64,000 nt of DNA from a virus. Positions 42,741-51,018 of this stretch are shown here, one piece after another; the first letter of the stretch is position 1; the number at the start of each line of letters is the position of its first letter. A program made the translations under genes and the position numbers. Location: positions 124,001 through 188,000 of the IMG/VR virus record IMGVR_UViG_3300009508_000011; one strand, given 5' to 3'. The notes beneath the pieces were generated by a model that was not told the DNA's origin, searched no databases, and saw nothing but the letters and a program-made list of their open reading frames with translations.

Positions 42741-45232
42741 TATCCGAACTCCACATGTTCATTGTATCTACTAGGAACTGTAATGTTAGATTTGTCTACT
42801 ACGCATGTCTCACAAGCGCCTAAAGAATTTTGAACGGCGTATGCATGGGAGATAGTCCACAACTGACTACAGTTACTACTGTCGATTAGGAGTTTAAGAA
42901 AACGCTGTAAATTCTCTCTATGCTCTTCATCAAAAGAAGAACCTAACTCATCGGTGTAAAGTGGGTAATCGTCCATACCTAGGTAAGACATCGATACTAA
43001 GATGAATGCGAAGTCTATAATATCCGCCTGACCAGTAGAGGATAGAGCAACGTCGGCATTAGCTTCTGGTTCTCCCTCTACGCGCAATGGAAATTTATAG
43101 TCTAGGTTTTCACCTGAGCCCTTACATGGTAAAACTTCTAAGTCGTGTGTCCAGACTTTATCTATTATACCGTTTATAGATTCAGTGAATTTATGCATGA
43201 AGCCTAATAACTGTTCAGCAATCAATCCAGTAGTAGGAGATAAGGCACTGGTAAGTAACTTCCACATTTCACCATCCTTTTCCAACTTAAGTGATTGTTC
43301 CTCTAAGTCGTTCAGGATACCTCGTTGTGTCTCCTGTTCTTGTATTGTTTTGGTTACAGTTGCTAACTTCTGTTGGTGGATAGCTATATCTTCCTGAAGC
43401 CTTAGTTCGCGCATTGCCTCAACCCGTTCTTCCAATAGTCGTTCATAATCACTAAGCATGTTACCAATGACTACTTCAGCGCGAGAGACAAAGTCAGCTC
43501 GTTTAAAATTGGACTGTAGGAACGTTCTAGTCTTTTCTAGCTCCTCTAACGCCTTCAGAGAGCCGTTTAACTTATCGGTTAGGCTTGACTCTCGTTTAGC
43601 TATGGACTCAAGACGACTGCTTACGTTGCTTGATTCACCAGCCTTGATTAACTTGCGCTCTGCATCTAGAATAGTATCTTGGAGTTGGTTAATCTCCTGC
43701 ATGTTCAACAATTCTAATTCTGCATCAACTAGGTAATGTAAAACATTCATTGGGTCATTATAGAGTACTTCGTCAGATATTACTTCTTTCCATACTCCAC
43801 GGAACATCATGAAACCATTTATGATATTCCTAAATTCACGCATGTTAGATTCACATCGTTCAAAACCAATTACCGCCTCTTCTATTTTTTCCAAGGCTTT
43901 GGTTTCTTTCTCGATGAAGGCAACACCGTTTTCAATCTTAGCTTCTAACTCAGCTGATTCTTTTTCACTAACGCCAGGGATGTATATATAACTACACTTA
44001 GGACACTCTTCACGCTTAGCTTCTTTAATGTCCTGTACACGATGGCGTAATTTATCTAAGGTGTTTTCAGCTCTAACGAATACTGTTCTTCTTTCATGTA
44101 GTTCATGTTTAAGTTTCCCGTACTCACCACGTTCTATCTCACCCTTGAAATCAATAGCTGTCTTACAGTCAATAAATTCAGATAACATACCACGTACTTC
44201 GGTAAGTAGTGGAATATATTCAGAGTCGAAGTTCATCCAAGCGAATCTTTCTTCCTTAGCTTTGAGTTTCTCAAGTTTCTTCTCAGACTCTTCTTTAATA
44301 CGTGCCCACTTAACAGCATCAATGGATTCAAACTTACGTAGGTCTTCTAACTCACGCTGTAGTTCATCTAGTTCACCCATGATGGTATCACGGTTTGTAA
44401 CTAGTCCAGACTTATTACCATTTAATTCAGATAGTCTGTGTTGGTAGTCGGATAGGGAAAATATACTTTCTTCAGCTATTACCAATGGTTTAAAGCCCAT
44501 GTACTCATCTAGATGCTTATCCACTAGATTGTGCATTCTACCTGCTTGTTCTTGAAACTGTCTATCTACCTCATTGAAGTTACGAGCACTTGAATTGGTA
44601 AAACCCATGAGTTGTGTTAGTGTAGATGATAACCTATCTTGAATACCTCTCCACTGTTCCCAATCCTCATCTTTCCAAACATTAGCTGTTTCGTTAACCA
44701 TACGTTTATCTAACAATTTCTTAGCGCCAGCAACGTCACGAGAGGCTGAGGCTACACGTTTAAATAAACCAATGGCATATGTAAGGTCAAGGCCAGATAT
44801 CTTCGTAAGGAACTCCCTACGCTGAGTAGGATTCATTTTAGTAAAGCGTACCTTACCCAACATTATATCCATAACTTCAGAATCTAGACCGAAGTGTATC
44901 TTAAGTAGTTCTTTCTGGACAGCACCTGTCTCACCTTCGTTTATATTCGCCCCATCGACAATGAACTCAAACGTTGAATTCTTCTTGTGGAAATATTGTC
45001 GTGTTTCGTATATGGTGTTGTTGTGCTCAACTTTAACTATCTTCTTACCGCCTACTTTAAAATCTTTTCTATCGGCAACCCAACAGTTAACTTGTTCTTG
45101 TAGACTCGACTTACCAGAGCCATTTGTTCCAATAATCAATTGTATTAGTTCAGATGCCGTTATCTTAATACTGTTTACTTTGTTAAGTTTTAAACGACGA
45201 TACCCTTCAAGGTATACTTCAATTATTCTCAT
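42740..45232 (-). CDS. SbcC/Rad50-like (T4 gp46-like) recombination ATPase
   Basis: The 830-residue protein has an SMC-like ABC ATPase layout. A Walker A (GTNGSGKSSL, residues 35-44) lies near the N-terminus. Long coiled-coil arms (about 180-400 and 480-660) flank a central Cys-Pro-x-Cys zinc-hook-like motif (EECPKCSYIY, near residue 415). The C-terminal nucleotide-binding half has an acidic Walker B/D-loop region (YTDELGSSFDEEHRENL). The partner nuclease (SbcD/gp47) is not seen in the window. It is expected to process DNA ends in recombination and host or phage DNA metabolism. The class I site lies 25-53 bases upstream. Confidence 0.85.
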   Translation of the reverse strand: MRIIEVYLEGYRRLKLNKVNSIKITASELIQLIIGTNGSGKSSLQEQVNCWVADRKDFKVGGKKIVKVEHNNTIYETRQYFHKKNSTFEFIVDGANINEGETGAVQKELLKIHFGLDSEVMDIMLGKVRFTKMNPTQRREFLTKISGLDLTYAIGLFKRVASASRDVAGAKKLLDKRMVNETANVWKDEDWEQWRGIQDRLSSTLTQLMGFTNSSARNFNEVDRQFQEQAGRMHNLVDKHLDEYMGFKPLVIAEESIFSLSDYQHRLSELNGNKSGLVTNRDTIMGELDELQRELEDLRKFESIDAVKWARIKEESEKKLEKLKAKEERFAWMNFDSEYIPLLTEVRGMLSEFIDCKTAIDFKGEIERGEYGKLKHELHERRTVFVRAENTLDKLRHRVQDIKEAKREECPKCSYIYIPGVSEKESAELEAKIENGVAFIEKETKALEKIEEAVIGFERCESNMREFRNIINGFMMFRGVWKEVISDEVLYNDPMNVLHYLVDAELELLNMQEINQLQDTILDAERKLIKAGESSNVSSRLESIAKRESSLTDKLNGSLKALEELEKTRTFLQSNFKRADFVSRAEVVIGNMLSDYERLLEERVEAMRELRLQEDIAIHQQKLATVTKTIQEQETQRGILNDLEEQSLKLEKDGEMWKLLTSALSPTTGLIAEQLLGFMHKFTESINGIIDKVWTHDLEVLPCKGSGENLDYKFPLRVEGEPEANADVALSSTGQADIIDFAFILVSMSYLGMDDYPLYTDELGSSFDEEHRENLQRFLKLLIDSSNCSQLWTISHAYAVQNSLGACETCVVDKSNITVPSRYNEHVEFG

Positions 45233-45256
45233 TATCTTAATATCCCCTAAGACGTT

Positions 45257-45285
45257 CTATACTAGAAGGGAGTGAAGTATTTTTT
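45257..45285 (-). promoter_or_regulatory. Class I promoter-like site for the SbcC-like gene
   Basis: On the minus strand AAAAAATAC (45285-45277), exactly 15 bases, then TATAG (45261-45257), 25 bases before the ATG at 45232. It directly follows the terminator of the gene ending at 45319. Confidence 0.65.
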
Positions 45286-45286
45286 A

Positions 45287-45325
45287 GACGGCATAAAGGA
45301 CGGTTTCCCGTCCTAGGTTTATGCC
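45287..45325 (-). terminator. Compound hairpin terminator with GGCATAAA/TTTATGCC outer stem
   Basis: The inner stem GGACGG-TTTC-CCGTCC (45298-45312) lies inside an outer GGCATAAA (45290-45297) / TTTATGCC (45318-45325) stem. The outer arm includes the stop codon of the gene ending at 45319. A promoter-like site begins two bases downstream. Confidence 0.65.
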
Positions 45326-45561
45326 ACATCTAAAGCTAGTTCTGGTTCTACGTCACCAATGATTTCTCTATTGGTTAAGTTACCTACTAACCTACTAAGT
45401 CTACCTTTTACAGATTTAGTAGATGTATCAAGTCCTCCTGATAAAAAGACTTGTATGTTGCCTTGGTTTGTCTGGTTAGTCACTTCGGCAAATTCGGAAG
45501 CATCTAACCAAGCGGCTGGTACTACTTCCACTTTATCGGATTTACGATTTCGTTTGCTCAT
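45319..45561 (-). CDS. Unknown small protein, 80 aa
   Basis: The start is the ATG at 45561 (MSKRNRKSDKVEV), after AAAGGACGG; the frame upstream opens at TTG inside the previous gene. The gene overlaps that gene by 20 bases. It has a basic N-terminus (KRNRKSDKVEV), then a mostly polar body and an acidic C-terminus. No domain is recognised. It ends within the outer stem of a compound terminator. Confidence 0.6.
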   Translation of the reverse strand: MSKRNRKSDKVEVVPAAWLDASEFAEVTNQTNQGNIQVFLSGGLDTSTKSVKGRLSRLVGNLTNREIIGDVEPELALDVA

Positions 45562-46336
45562 CCGTCCTTTCTCCAATATCTTCAACTGGGACTTTAGCCA
45601 GTTCCTCAGCTATCTTCTGCTTGTAGAACTTTTTAAGGTTAATGCCCTCTGGTGAATCATGTCTAATCATGAAGAGTTTAAATACCAACTCTTCCTCAAT
45701 GGTTGCTCGCCTTAACATTTCATCTTCAGGTAACTTAGTACGTTCAGAATCGCTATCACGGAATACTAAAAACTCATCACTGAACCAGTGAGGTTTCATT
45801 CCCATATTTCGCCAATCCATTAAGTCTTTGTTGATTAGATGTTGTGACGTAAAAACCTCTTCGGTTGAGATACCCACAGCTGTAAAGTTTGAGCGTTTAT
45901 TAACCATACGCTTACACAACATGATAATGCGCATTAGTCCAGCAACTGGCTTCTCTACACTGAGTTCTTGTAACCTTGCTTGTTCCTGAGCGTAAATTTC
46001 CTCACGTCCCTTTAGAGGCATACCTGATAATGCTTCTACCCGTAAGAAGAAACTACTAACCTCGTCCGGTAGTGGGGTTGCCATTACGTCAGGTTCAAGT
46101 GCAGTCATGAACTCGGTTGCATATACCCAACCATTCATCGCCTCTGATGGCGTTTGGTTAGCGTTGATAACCCCAATTATTTCAAGTTGTCTAATTGCAG
46201 CTTTATAAGCCTGCTCTCGATTATCGTTATCTGGCAGTAACAATGTATCTAAGCAGAGCTTTAGGAAGCGAAGACGTCTAACTAAAGTAGTGTCCACCGC
46301 TAAGTGTTCATGGTCGTGATGGTCGTGGGTACTCAT
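45542..46336 (-). CDS. Unknown protein with His-rich N-terminus, 264 aa
   Basis: The N-terminus MSTHDHHDHEHLAVD contains five His in nine residues, a possible metal-binding arm. The rest is a helical body with charged segments (RLRFLKLCLDTLLLPDNDNREQAYKAAIRQLEIIG) and a basic/acidic C-terminus (IAEELAKVPVEDIGERTDEQTKS). No domain is recognised. AGGATT lies 11 bases before the ATG, and a class I site (TATAG box at 46387) lies 47 bases upstream. The 3' end overlaps the 80-residue gene, so the two are coupled. Confidence 0.65.
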   Translation of the reverse strand: MSTHDHHDHEHLAVDTTLVRRLRFLKLCLDTLLLPDNDNREQAYKAAIRQLEIIGVINANQTPSEAMNGWVYATEFMTALEPDVMATPLPDEVSSFFLRVEALSGMPLKGREEIYAQEQARLQELSVEKPVAGLMRIIMLCKRMVNKRSNFTAVGISTEEVFTSQHLINKDLMDWRNMGMKPHWFSDEFLVFRDSDSERTKLPEDEMLRRATIEEELVFKLFMIRHDSPEGINLKKFYKQKIAEELAKVPVEDIGERTDEQTKS

Positions 46337-46382
46337 TTTGTTCTAATCCTAAATAACATGTGATTGGGTAGTACGCCCTAGT

Positions 46383-46411
46383 CTATAGTATTATCTAGGT
46401 ATGTATTTTTT
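46383..46411 (-). promoter_or_regulatory. Class I promoter-like site for the His-rich protein gene
   Basis: On the minus strand AAAAAATAC (46411-46403), exactly 15 bases, then TATAG (46387-46383). Together with 45257-45285 this gives the best match to the consensus. Confidence 0.65.
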
Positions 46412-46429
46412 AAAGGCTCATTGTCTGCA

Positions 46430-46732
46430 TCAAATGACCCCCTGTCCTATTAGCATACGTAAATCCTCAGTTGACAGTACAATATGAAAATCGTACTCAG
46501 TGTCTTGTGGAGTAAGTACTTCAACAGTTTCCTTAAGTTCCTTTTCCCATAAGCCATACATAATTTCAACAGCCGTGTCGAAATCTTCCGCTAAGAGTGC
46601 TTTAGTAGCTATATGCATATCTACATAACCTACCTTACCAACAACCCTTAACATAGCCTTTGACATATACATGTCAGGTTCAAGTTTAATAATACCCTGA
46701 ACTATATTCGAAAACTTATTATCTCTATCCAC
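46430..46732 (-). CDS. Unknown small protein, 100 aa, GTG start
   Basis: The start is GTG at 46732, eight bases after GAGG. The protein is mainly helical, with a basic/hydrophobic middle (MLRVVGKVGYVDMHIATKALL) and an acidic C-terminal part (DFDTAVEIMYGLWEKELKETVEV). No domain is recognised. It lies at the edge of the long noncoding gap and may be transcribed from that gap on the minus strand. Confidence 0.6.
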   Translation of the reverse strand: MDRDNKFSNIVQGIIKLEPDMYMSKAMLRVVGKVGYVDMHIATKALLAEDFDTAVEIMYGLWEKELKETVEVLTPQDTEYDFHIVLSTEDLRMLIGQGVI

Positions 46733-47344
46733 TATAGATACCTCATTAATTAGTGACTTCTTGAGTTATCTCTGGTCGGGCTTATAATTATAGTTATTCC
46801 CATACGCCCTCATGCAATAAACATGGAAAAGAAAAAATACTTCACTAACTCCTCTTCTGGGGAGGGGAGAGATTATATAAAAACAATATTAATTCGAGTT
46901 CTACGAGAGTTAATATTGTATCCTTATCCCTTCTCTTCAATCTCTTAATTGTTTAATATTTAATCATCTTTATTCGCTATCTTAAGGATAGCTATACACT
47001 CAATATTTTTAATATATTTTTTTACTATATATTATGTCTCAACTAAAAGAAAGAGACAGAGAGAGTTCCTATGGTAACTAAGGAATATCGAATCGCCAAT
47101 AGTCTTCGACCTGCTTTATACTCTTTACGGGGTATAGGGTAGGTTGGACTTCCAGTGTTCTTAGAACATTCGTTGGCGTGGAGGAGAGTAGAGAAAGAAA
47201 CACCCCAACAAGTAGGAGTGTTATAACTATTAAAGAGACTCCCTAAGAGTCTCGCATTAATATTGTTATAGACTAGTAAATACTAAGAGATTATATAAAT
47301 TTTCTAAAAAAATTCGATTTTTGATTATTTTTTAAACAAAAAAA
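46733..47344. other. Gap of about 610 bp without a clear gene; hairpins and possible small RNA
   Basis: No supported ORF is present on either strand. The gap holds AAAAAATAC on the + strand at 46832-46840, an AT-rich perfect inverted repeat (ACAATATTAA 46883-46892 / TTAATATTGT 46910-46919), a poly-A/T stretch near 47010-47040, and further hairpins (GAGACTC-CCTAA-GAGTCTC at 47235-47253; TATAC...GTATA and TGTTC-TTA-GAACA between about 47118 and 47170). A 41-codon + frame (46823-46948) has no ribosome site. A noncoding RNA, a replication or packaging signal, or a regulatory region are all possible. Confidence 0.55.
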
Positions 47345-47377
47345 GAGGAGCCGTCAAGCTCCTCGATTTATGTCGTC
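47345..47377 (-). terminator. Terminator with TTTATGTCGTC element
   Basis: On the minus strand, after the stop at 47381: GACGACATAAA (47377-47367), then GAGGAGC-TTGACG-GCTCCTC (47364-47345) and TTTTTTTG. Confidence 0.85.
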
Positions 47378-47380
47378 TAA

Positions 47381-48046
47381 CTAATCTTCTAATCCAGTCT
47401 TGAAGAAGTCAGGATTGATGATGTTGATATGGTCTTCATGTGTCACATGAACTTTCTCACCATGTAGCAACAACACAATTGACTCACCTGGGGCAGGCCA
47501 CTCATCATCATTCAGTTCCGAATGTCTCTCTCTGAAGTCTTCTAAACCTTCATGGGTTAGGTCACACACTCTATAAGCACCGTGTGTTTCCCAATGAACA
47601 ATGGGTGCAAGTGGGCGAATTGGTTCGTTAGTTCCCCAAATCTTTATAACCTTACCCTTAACATCGCTGTTAGGGACATTGTGGTTAGTAACGAGTAGAT
47701 ACTGATTACCCTTACGTTCGATAGACCAAGAGTTCTTCACGAACTCAGCTAAGGTACTACTGAATGCCATCTTCTCAGCTATACTACTAGTTAAGTAGAT
47801 ACGTCCTTCAAGAGACTCACGGAGAGTCTCCTCGTCAAACTTACCAATGGCAAGCTTACCCTGAATCTCAATACTGAACCCAGCACCTTTGGTGCAGATA
47901 TAGTAAGCATTGAAATCACGACGTACATCTGGAGTAGCGTTCTGTAAAGAAACACTCCATTCTGCAGTTTCAGGAATAGCCCCACGAATGATATCATGTT
48001 CGCCATCTTTCACTTCTTGTAGTTTACGAGGTTTAAATTCTGACAT
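47381..48046 (-). CDS. Unknown protein, 221 aa
   Basis: AAAGGAG precedes the ATG. The protein is beta-rich with charged turns (PRKLQEVKDGEHDIIRGAIPETAEWSVSL, then IVLLLHGEKVHVTHEDHINI). It has many Trp and His residues near the C-terminus but no known motif. It lies 28 bases after the stop of the next upstream gene and is the last gene of a run of unknown genes. It could be an accessory or structural protein. Confidence 0.6.
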   Translation of the reverse strand: MSEFKPRKLQEVKDGEHDIIRGAIPETAEWSVSLQNATPDVRRDFNAYYICTKGAGFSIEIQGKLAIGKFDEETLRESLEGRIYLTSSIAEKMAFSSTLAEFVKNSWSIERKGNQYLLVTNHNVPNSDVKGKVIKIWGTNEPIRPLAPIVHWETHGAYRVCDLTHEGLEDFRERHSELNDDEWPAPGESIVLLLHGEKVHVTHEDHINIINPDFFKTGLED

Positions 48047-48074
48047 TGTATTCTCCTTTTAGATTTAATGTCGG

Positions 48075-48725
48075 TTAGATTGATAGATTGTTTATACGGT
48101 AGTTTAGGATAGTATCCAAATATACCTCTGAGTCATCGAGTATGAAGTAAACACGATGTCCGTCAGTTTGTGGTTTATGTACTTGATAGTCCCCGTCTAA
48201 AACATAGCCACGGTATACGAACGTATACTTCACATCGTTATGTTTAAACAGCGCACAGTTAAACTTAAGTTCATCCATTGAGAGATTAAAGAGTGGATAA
48301 GTTCGATTAATCTCTTCGAAAGTATTCTTGTCACAGGCACCAATGGGTAAGGAGTCAAACGCCAGTAAACTATTAAGTAGTTGGCAACTGCTACCCAGCA
48401 CTTTATTACTAGACCACCTGACAACCACTTCACGATGATAACTTAAAGTCTTTACTAACTTACCAGACTCTGAGTTACCACCATCCATTTCAAGTACGTA
48501 CTTGAAGTTCAATGACTTTGTTAACATGCTACTAAAACGTGGACACTCTTCACCAATGTAGATACATGGAGAACGTGAAAGTATAGATTCAACAGTATCG
48601 TAATCCTTACCAGTGTCCATCACTCTAGCTGACAATACCCACCCAAGTGCTTTGTTTCTTTCACCAATAACTCGGTAGCGGAAAGCATTAACCGCGTAGT
48701 TAGATTCAATATGTTTTAAGCGCAT
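48075..48725 (-). CDS. Unknown protein, 216 aa
   Basis: The start is the ATG at 48725 (MRLKHIESNYAVNAFRYRV), with AGGGGG before it; the frame opens upstream without a ribosome site. The sequence is Tyr/Arg/Ser-rich with mixed helix and strand, and has two Cys (SPCIYIGEECPRFSS). No domain is recognised. It lies 13 bases after the upstream gene's stop. Confidence 0.6.
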   Translation of the reverse strand: MRLKHIESNYAVNAFRYRVIGERNKALGWVLSARVMDTGKDYDTVESILSRSPCIYIGEECPRFSSMLTKSLNFKYVLEMDGGNSESGKLVKTLSYHREVVVRWSSNKVLGSSCQLLNSLLAFDSLPIGACDKNTFEEINRTYPLFNLSMDELKFNCALFKHNDVKYTFVYRGYVLDGDYQVHKPQTDGHRVYFILDDSEVYLDTILNYRINNLSI

Positions 48726-48738
48726 TGTAAGCCCCCTG

Positions 48739-49212
48739 TTAGCCAACAACTAATGAATGGTTACCAATGGGTCTAGCTGTCTTAACAAACAGACATAGAC
48801 GCTGTGAGGACCACACATCAAATAGAACCACTTCTTCCCACTCACGCGATGGAAAGTCCAGTTTACGAGTACGATTAATGTCTAGACGGAACAACTTAAG
48901 AATTCTAGATTCTTCAGTATCTAGGTTCTTAATGGTTATTTGTAATAGATGCCAAGCACTATCCAACTCGTCAGCTATATTACATAACTCGTAAATTATC
49001 TCCTCAACCTCCCTATTATCGATAGTAGAGGTAGCTGGGTGACCGCTATCAATAGCCGGTTGAAACGCAGGTAGGAATCTAGATAACTCAGCTAACATTT
49101 CATCAGCTCCCACAATCTTCTTATCTTCTTTCTTACGCCACGGTACCACGCCCTCAGTTGAGTCCGCCATGGTTATTTTTGTTATTTCTACTCGTTCGTT
49201 AGATTGATACAT
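48739..49212 (-). CDS. Unknown protein, 157 aa
   Basis: The start is the ATG at 49212 (MYQSNERVEITKITMAD), with an AGGAAAAAG site. The protein has a polar N-terminal part, then an amphipathic helix (IDNREVEEIIYELCNIADELDSAWHLLQITIKNL) and a beta-rich C-terminus (WEEVVLFDVWSSQRLCLFVKTARPI). No domain is recognised. It lies 67 bases downstream of the 389-residue gene's stop, with a hairpin in the gap. Confidence 0.6.
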   Translation of the reverse strand: MYQSNERVEITKITMADSTEGVVPWRKKEDKKIVGADEMLAELSRFLPAFQPAIDSGHPATSTIDNREVEEIIYELCNIADELDSAWHLLQITIKNLDTEESRILKLFRLDINRTRKLDFPSREWEEVVLFDVWSSQRLCLFVKTARPIGNHSLVVG

Positions 49213-49279
49213 TTTCTTTTTCCTGTTAGTAAAAGATTTAAACGGCATAAGTGAGGGTCCAACGACCCCCGCTTACATT

Positions 49280-50449
49280 TTAACCAGCATCGAATCCGTT
49301 AAGGATACTTTGCCATTCTTCGTAAGTTAACTCTACGTCCCCAAAAGGAGTAGGTAACATTACTTCTTCACCTTCTTCTGGCCAGTCTACAGTTGGAATG
49401 TAGTTGACTAGGTTGGTTTCAATTTCCTGACGTTGCTCAATAGACAATTCAGATAATCGCATTTTAGGAAACTCCTCAGTAAGTAGGTCCATATGCCTTA
49501 CAGGATTGAATTTAATAGATGGATACTTCCAACCATTCAACTCTAGGTCACATGCTTTAGTTAAAAGTGCAGATAGCAGCTCTTGGGTCAACCCGTAGAA
49601 CTTTCTACGTAACTCAAAACCAGTGGTTAAACATAAGGCTTTGAACGTGTCTTTGGACAACGCTGCATTCTCATACACAGTAGACCATTTATAATTAAGT
49701 TCACGCAGTATACGATGTCTTGTATCCCAATCGCTAACGTCGAACTCATCGCTAATGATTAGTATGGCACTACAGCCACTTAGATTACCAGTGACTATTA
49801 TTTTCCAGCCATCTGGACCAACTTTAGAAAGTGGTTCACGAACCTTAAATACTGAAAGACTACCCTGAGACATAGTTTCCCTAGGTAAAGGTGCTAGTCT
49901 ACCACCCTGTACAGGTACCCAGTTATCCAAACCTAGTAAACGCATACATGTTCTATCGCTCACTACTTCAACAACGTATGAACTCTTAACACTACTACCA
50001 TCAGGTACGAATAACCGAACGGCATCTACTGTGTAGTCGTATGTAACAGCATCGTCGTGTTCCACTATTCGGTTAACTTGGTCGTCTTCATATTTTGATT
50101 TAGATATACTTGGTGGAATCTTAGCATTGATGCTTGTCTCATATTCAGCTATGTCCATCTTAGTGGCTACGTTAACCCATTGTTCCAACTGAGCAGTATT
50201 CACTATCTGGTCATTCCAAGCCTGCGATAAATCAACTACGTCACTAGTGGCAAAGCCTACATTAGGCTTCATCCAAATGAGACAGTCCAAATAACGCACA
50301 GCTGTTTGACCATTACTTAATTCAGGAGACAACTCCCAACGTATGGCGAAATCTAACACATCCAACTTATCAAACAAGTCAGTGTTATCTGGTAAGTCAC
50401 CCAATTCAACTCTTCGTAGTGAACCTCTTGCTATTCTAATCTGAGACAT
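49280..50449 (-). CDS. Unknown protein, 389 aa
   Basis: The ATG overlaps the stop of the 156-residue upstream gene by one base, and AAAAGGAA lies upstream. The protein is mixed helix and strand, with an acidic C-terminus (YIPTVDWPEEGEEVMLPTPFGDVELTYEEW). A middle section (GSLSVFKVREPLSKVGPDGWKIIVTGNLSG) resembles small beta domains. No enzymatic motif is seen. It is co-transcribed with the membrane-anchored upstream protein. Confidence 0.65.
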   Translation of the reverse strand: MSQIRIARGSLRRVELGDLPDNTDLFDKLDVLDFAIRWELSPELSNGQTAVRYLDCLIWMKPNVGFATSDVVDLSQAWNDQIVNTAQLEQWVNVATKMDIAEYETSINAKIPPSISKSKYEDDQVNRIVEHDDAVTYDYTVDAVRLFVPDGSSVKSSYVVEVVSDRTCMRLLGLDNWVPVQGGRLAPLPRETMSQGSLSVFKVREPLSKVGPDGWKIIVTGNLSGCSAILIISDEFDVSDWDTRHRILRELNYKWSTVYENAALSKDTFKALCLTTGFELRRKFYGLTQELLSALLTKACDLELNGWKYPSIKFNPVRHMDLLTEEFPKMRLSELSIEQRQEIETNLVNYIPTVDWPEEGEEVMLPTPFGDVELTYEEWQSILNGFDAG

Positions 50450-50919
50450 TAACTTATTCCTTTTATAAAATTAACTACCACGTTACCAAGGGTAACCGCA
50501 ACCACAACCGATAGGAGTAATATAGGAACTAGGTTAGACTTCTTTTTTACTTCACCGGTATTTGGTTTAGTACCAAGACCATAAGCACTCTTAATCAGAC
50601 CTACTTCTACATCTCTACGTTCCCATCTAGCTTTATTAGCTTCTGCAAATATTTCTAAATGTCTACCCCAGCTTGTAATAACCTTTTCAAGTTCAGAGTC
50701 TTCAACCTTATACTTGTTAGGTACCTGAATGAAACATTCCATGGATGGAGTAGTTACGTGACTACCAATTCTACCACCATACGGAACGAACCAAGCTTTG
50801 ATATTCATTTCTGACACACCGCCTATTACAGCTTTGCGTTCAATTTCTTTTGCTTCCTGTATTACTTTAATGGTACCTAGAGACATGGTTAGTCCATGGT
50901 ACGATACGTCAACAATCAT
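50449..50919 (-). CDS. Unknown protein with C-terminal membrane segment, 156 aa
   Basis: AAAAGGAT precedes the ATG, and a class II promoter-like motif lies 34-57 bases upstream. The soluble part is followed by a C-terminal hydrophobic segment (NLVPILLLSVVVAVTLGNVVVNFI, about 128-151), so it is a tail-anchored membrane protein. The preceding residues are basic (TGEVKKKSN). It is coupled to the 389-residue gene. No family is recognised. Confidence 0.65.
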   Translation of the reverse strand: MIVDVSYHGLTMSLGTIKVIQEAKEIERKAVIGGVSEMNIKAWFVPYGGRIGSHVTTPSMECFIQVPNKYKVEDSELEKVITSWGRHLEIFAEANKARWERRDVEVGLIKSAYGLGTKPNTGEVKKKSNLVPILLLSVVVAVTLGNVVVNFIKGIS

Positions 50920-50952
50920 TTTAACTATCCTTTTAATTTAGTTACTTAAATA

Positions 50953-50976
50953 CATTAGAATAATATATGCGTGAAA
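50953..50976 (-). promoter_or_regulatory. Class II promoter-like motif, copy 3
   Basis: Read on the + strand: CATTAGAATAATATATGCG then TGAAA. It lies 34 bases upstream of the minus-strand start at 50919 and overlaps the T tract of the terminator at 50973-51000. Confidence 0.5.
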
Positions 50977-51000
50977 AAAGATGGAGCTTACGCCCCATCT
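50973..51000 (-). terminator. Rho-independent terminator after the DUF2829-like gene
   Basis: On the minus strand AGATGGGGC-GTAA-GCTCCATCT, a nine-pair stem with one G-T wobble, followed by TTTTTT. Confidence 0.85.
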
Positions 51001-51018
51001 AATTAGTTGGTTATGTAT

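Noticed and set aside
46823-46948. 41-codon + frame in the long gap (MEKKKYFTNSSSGEG...)
   Set aside because: No ribosome site, and it contains the AAAAAATAC box by chance of AAG-AAA-AAA-TAC. It may be coding, but support is too thin.
47071-47142. 23-codon + frame (MVTKEYRIAN...) in the gap
   Set aside because: Short, with no good ribosome site; equally explained by chance.
47071-47170. tRNA-like segment around TATCGAATCGCC in the long gap
   Set aside because: No acceptor stem, D-arm or proper T-loop could be formed; no tRNA found anywhere in the window.
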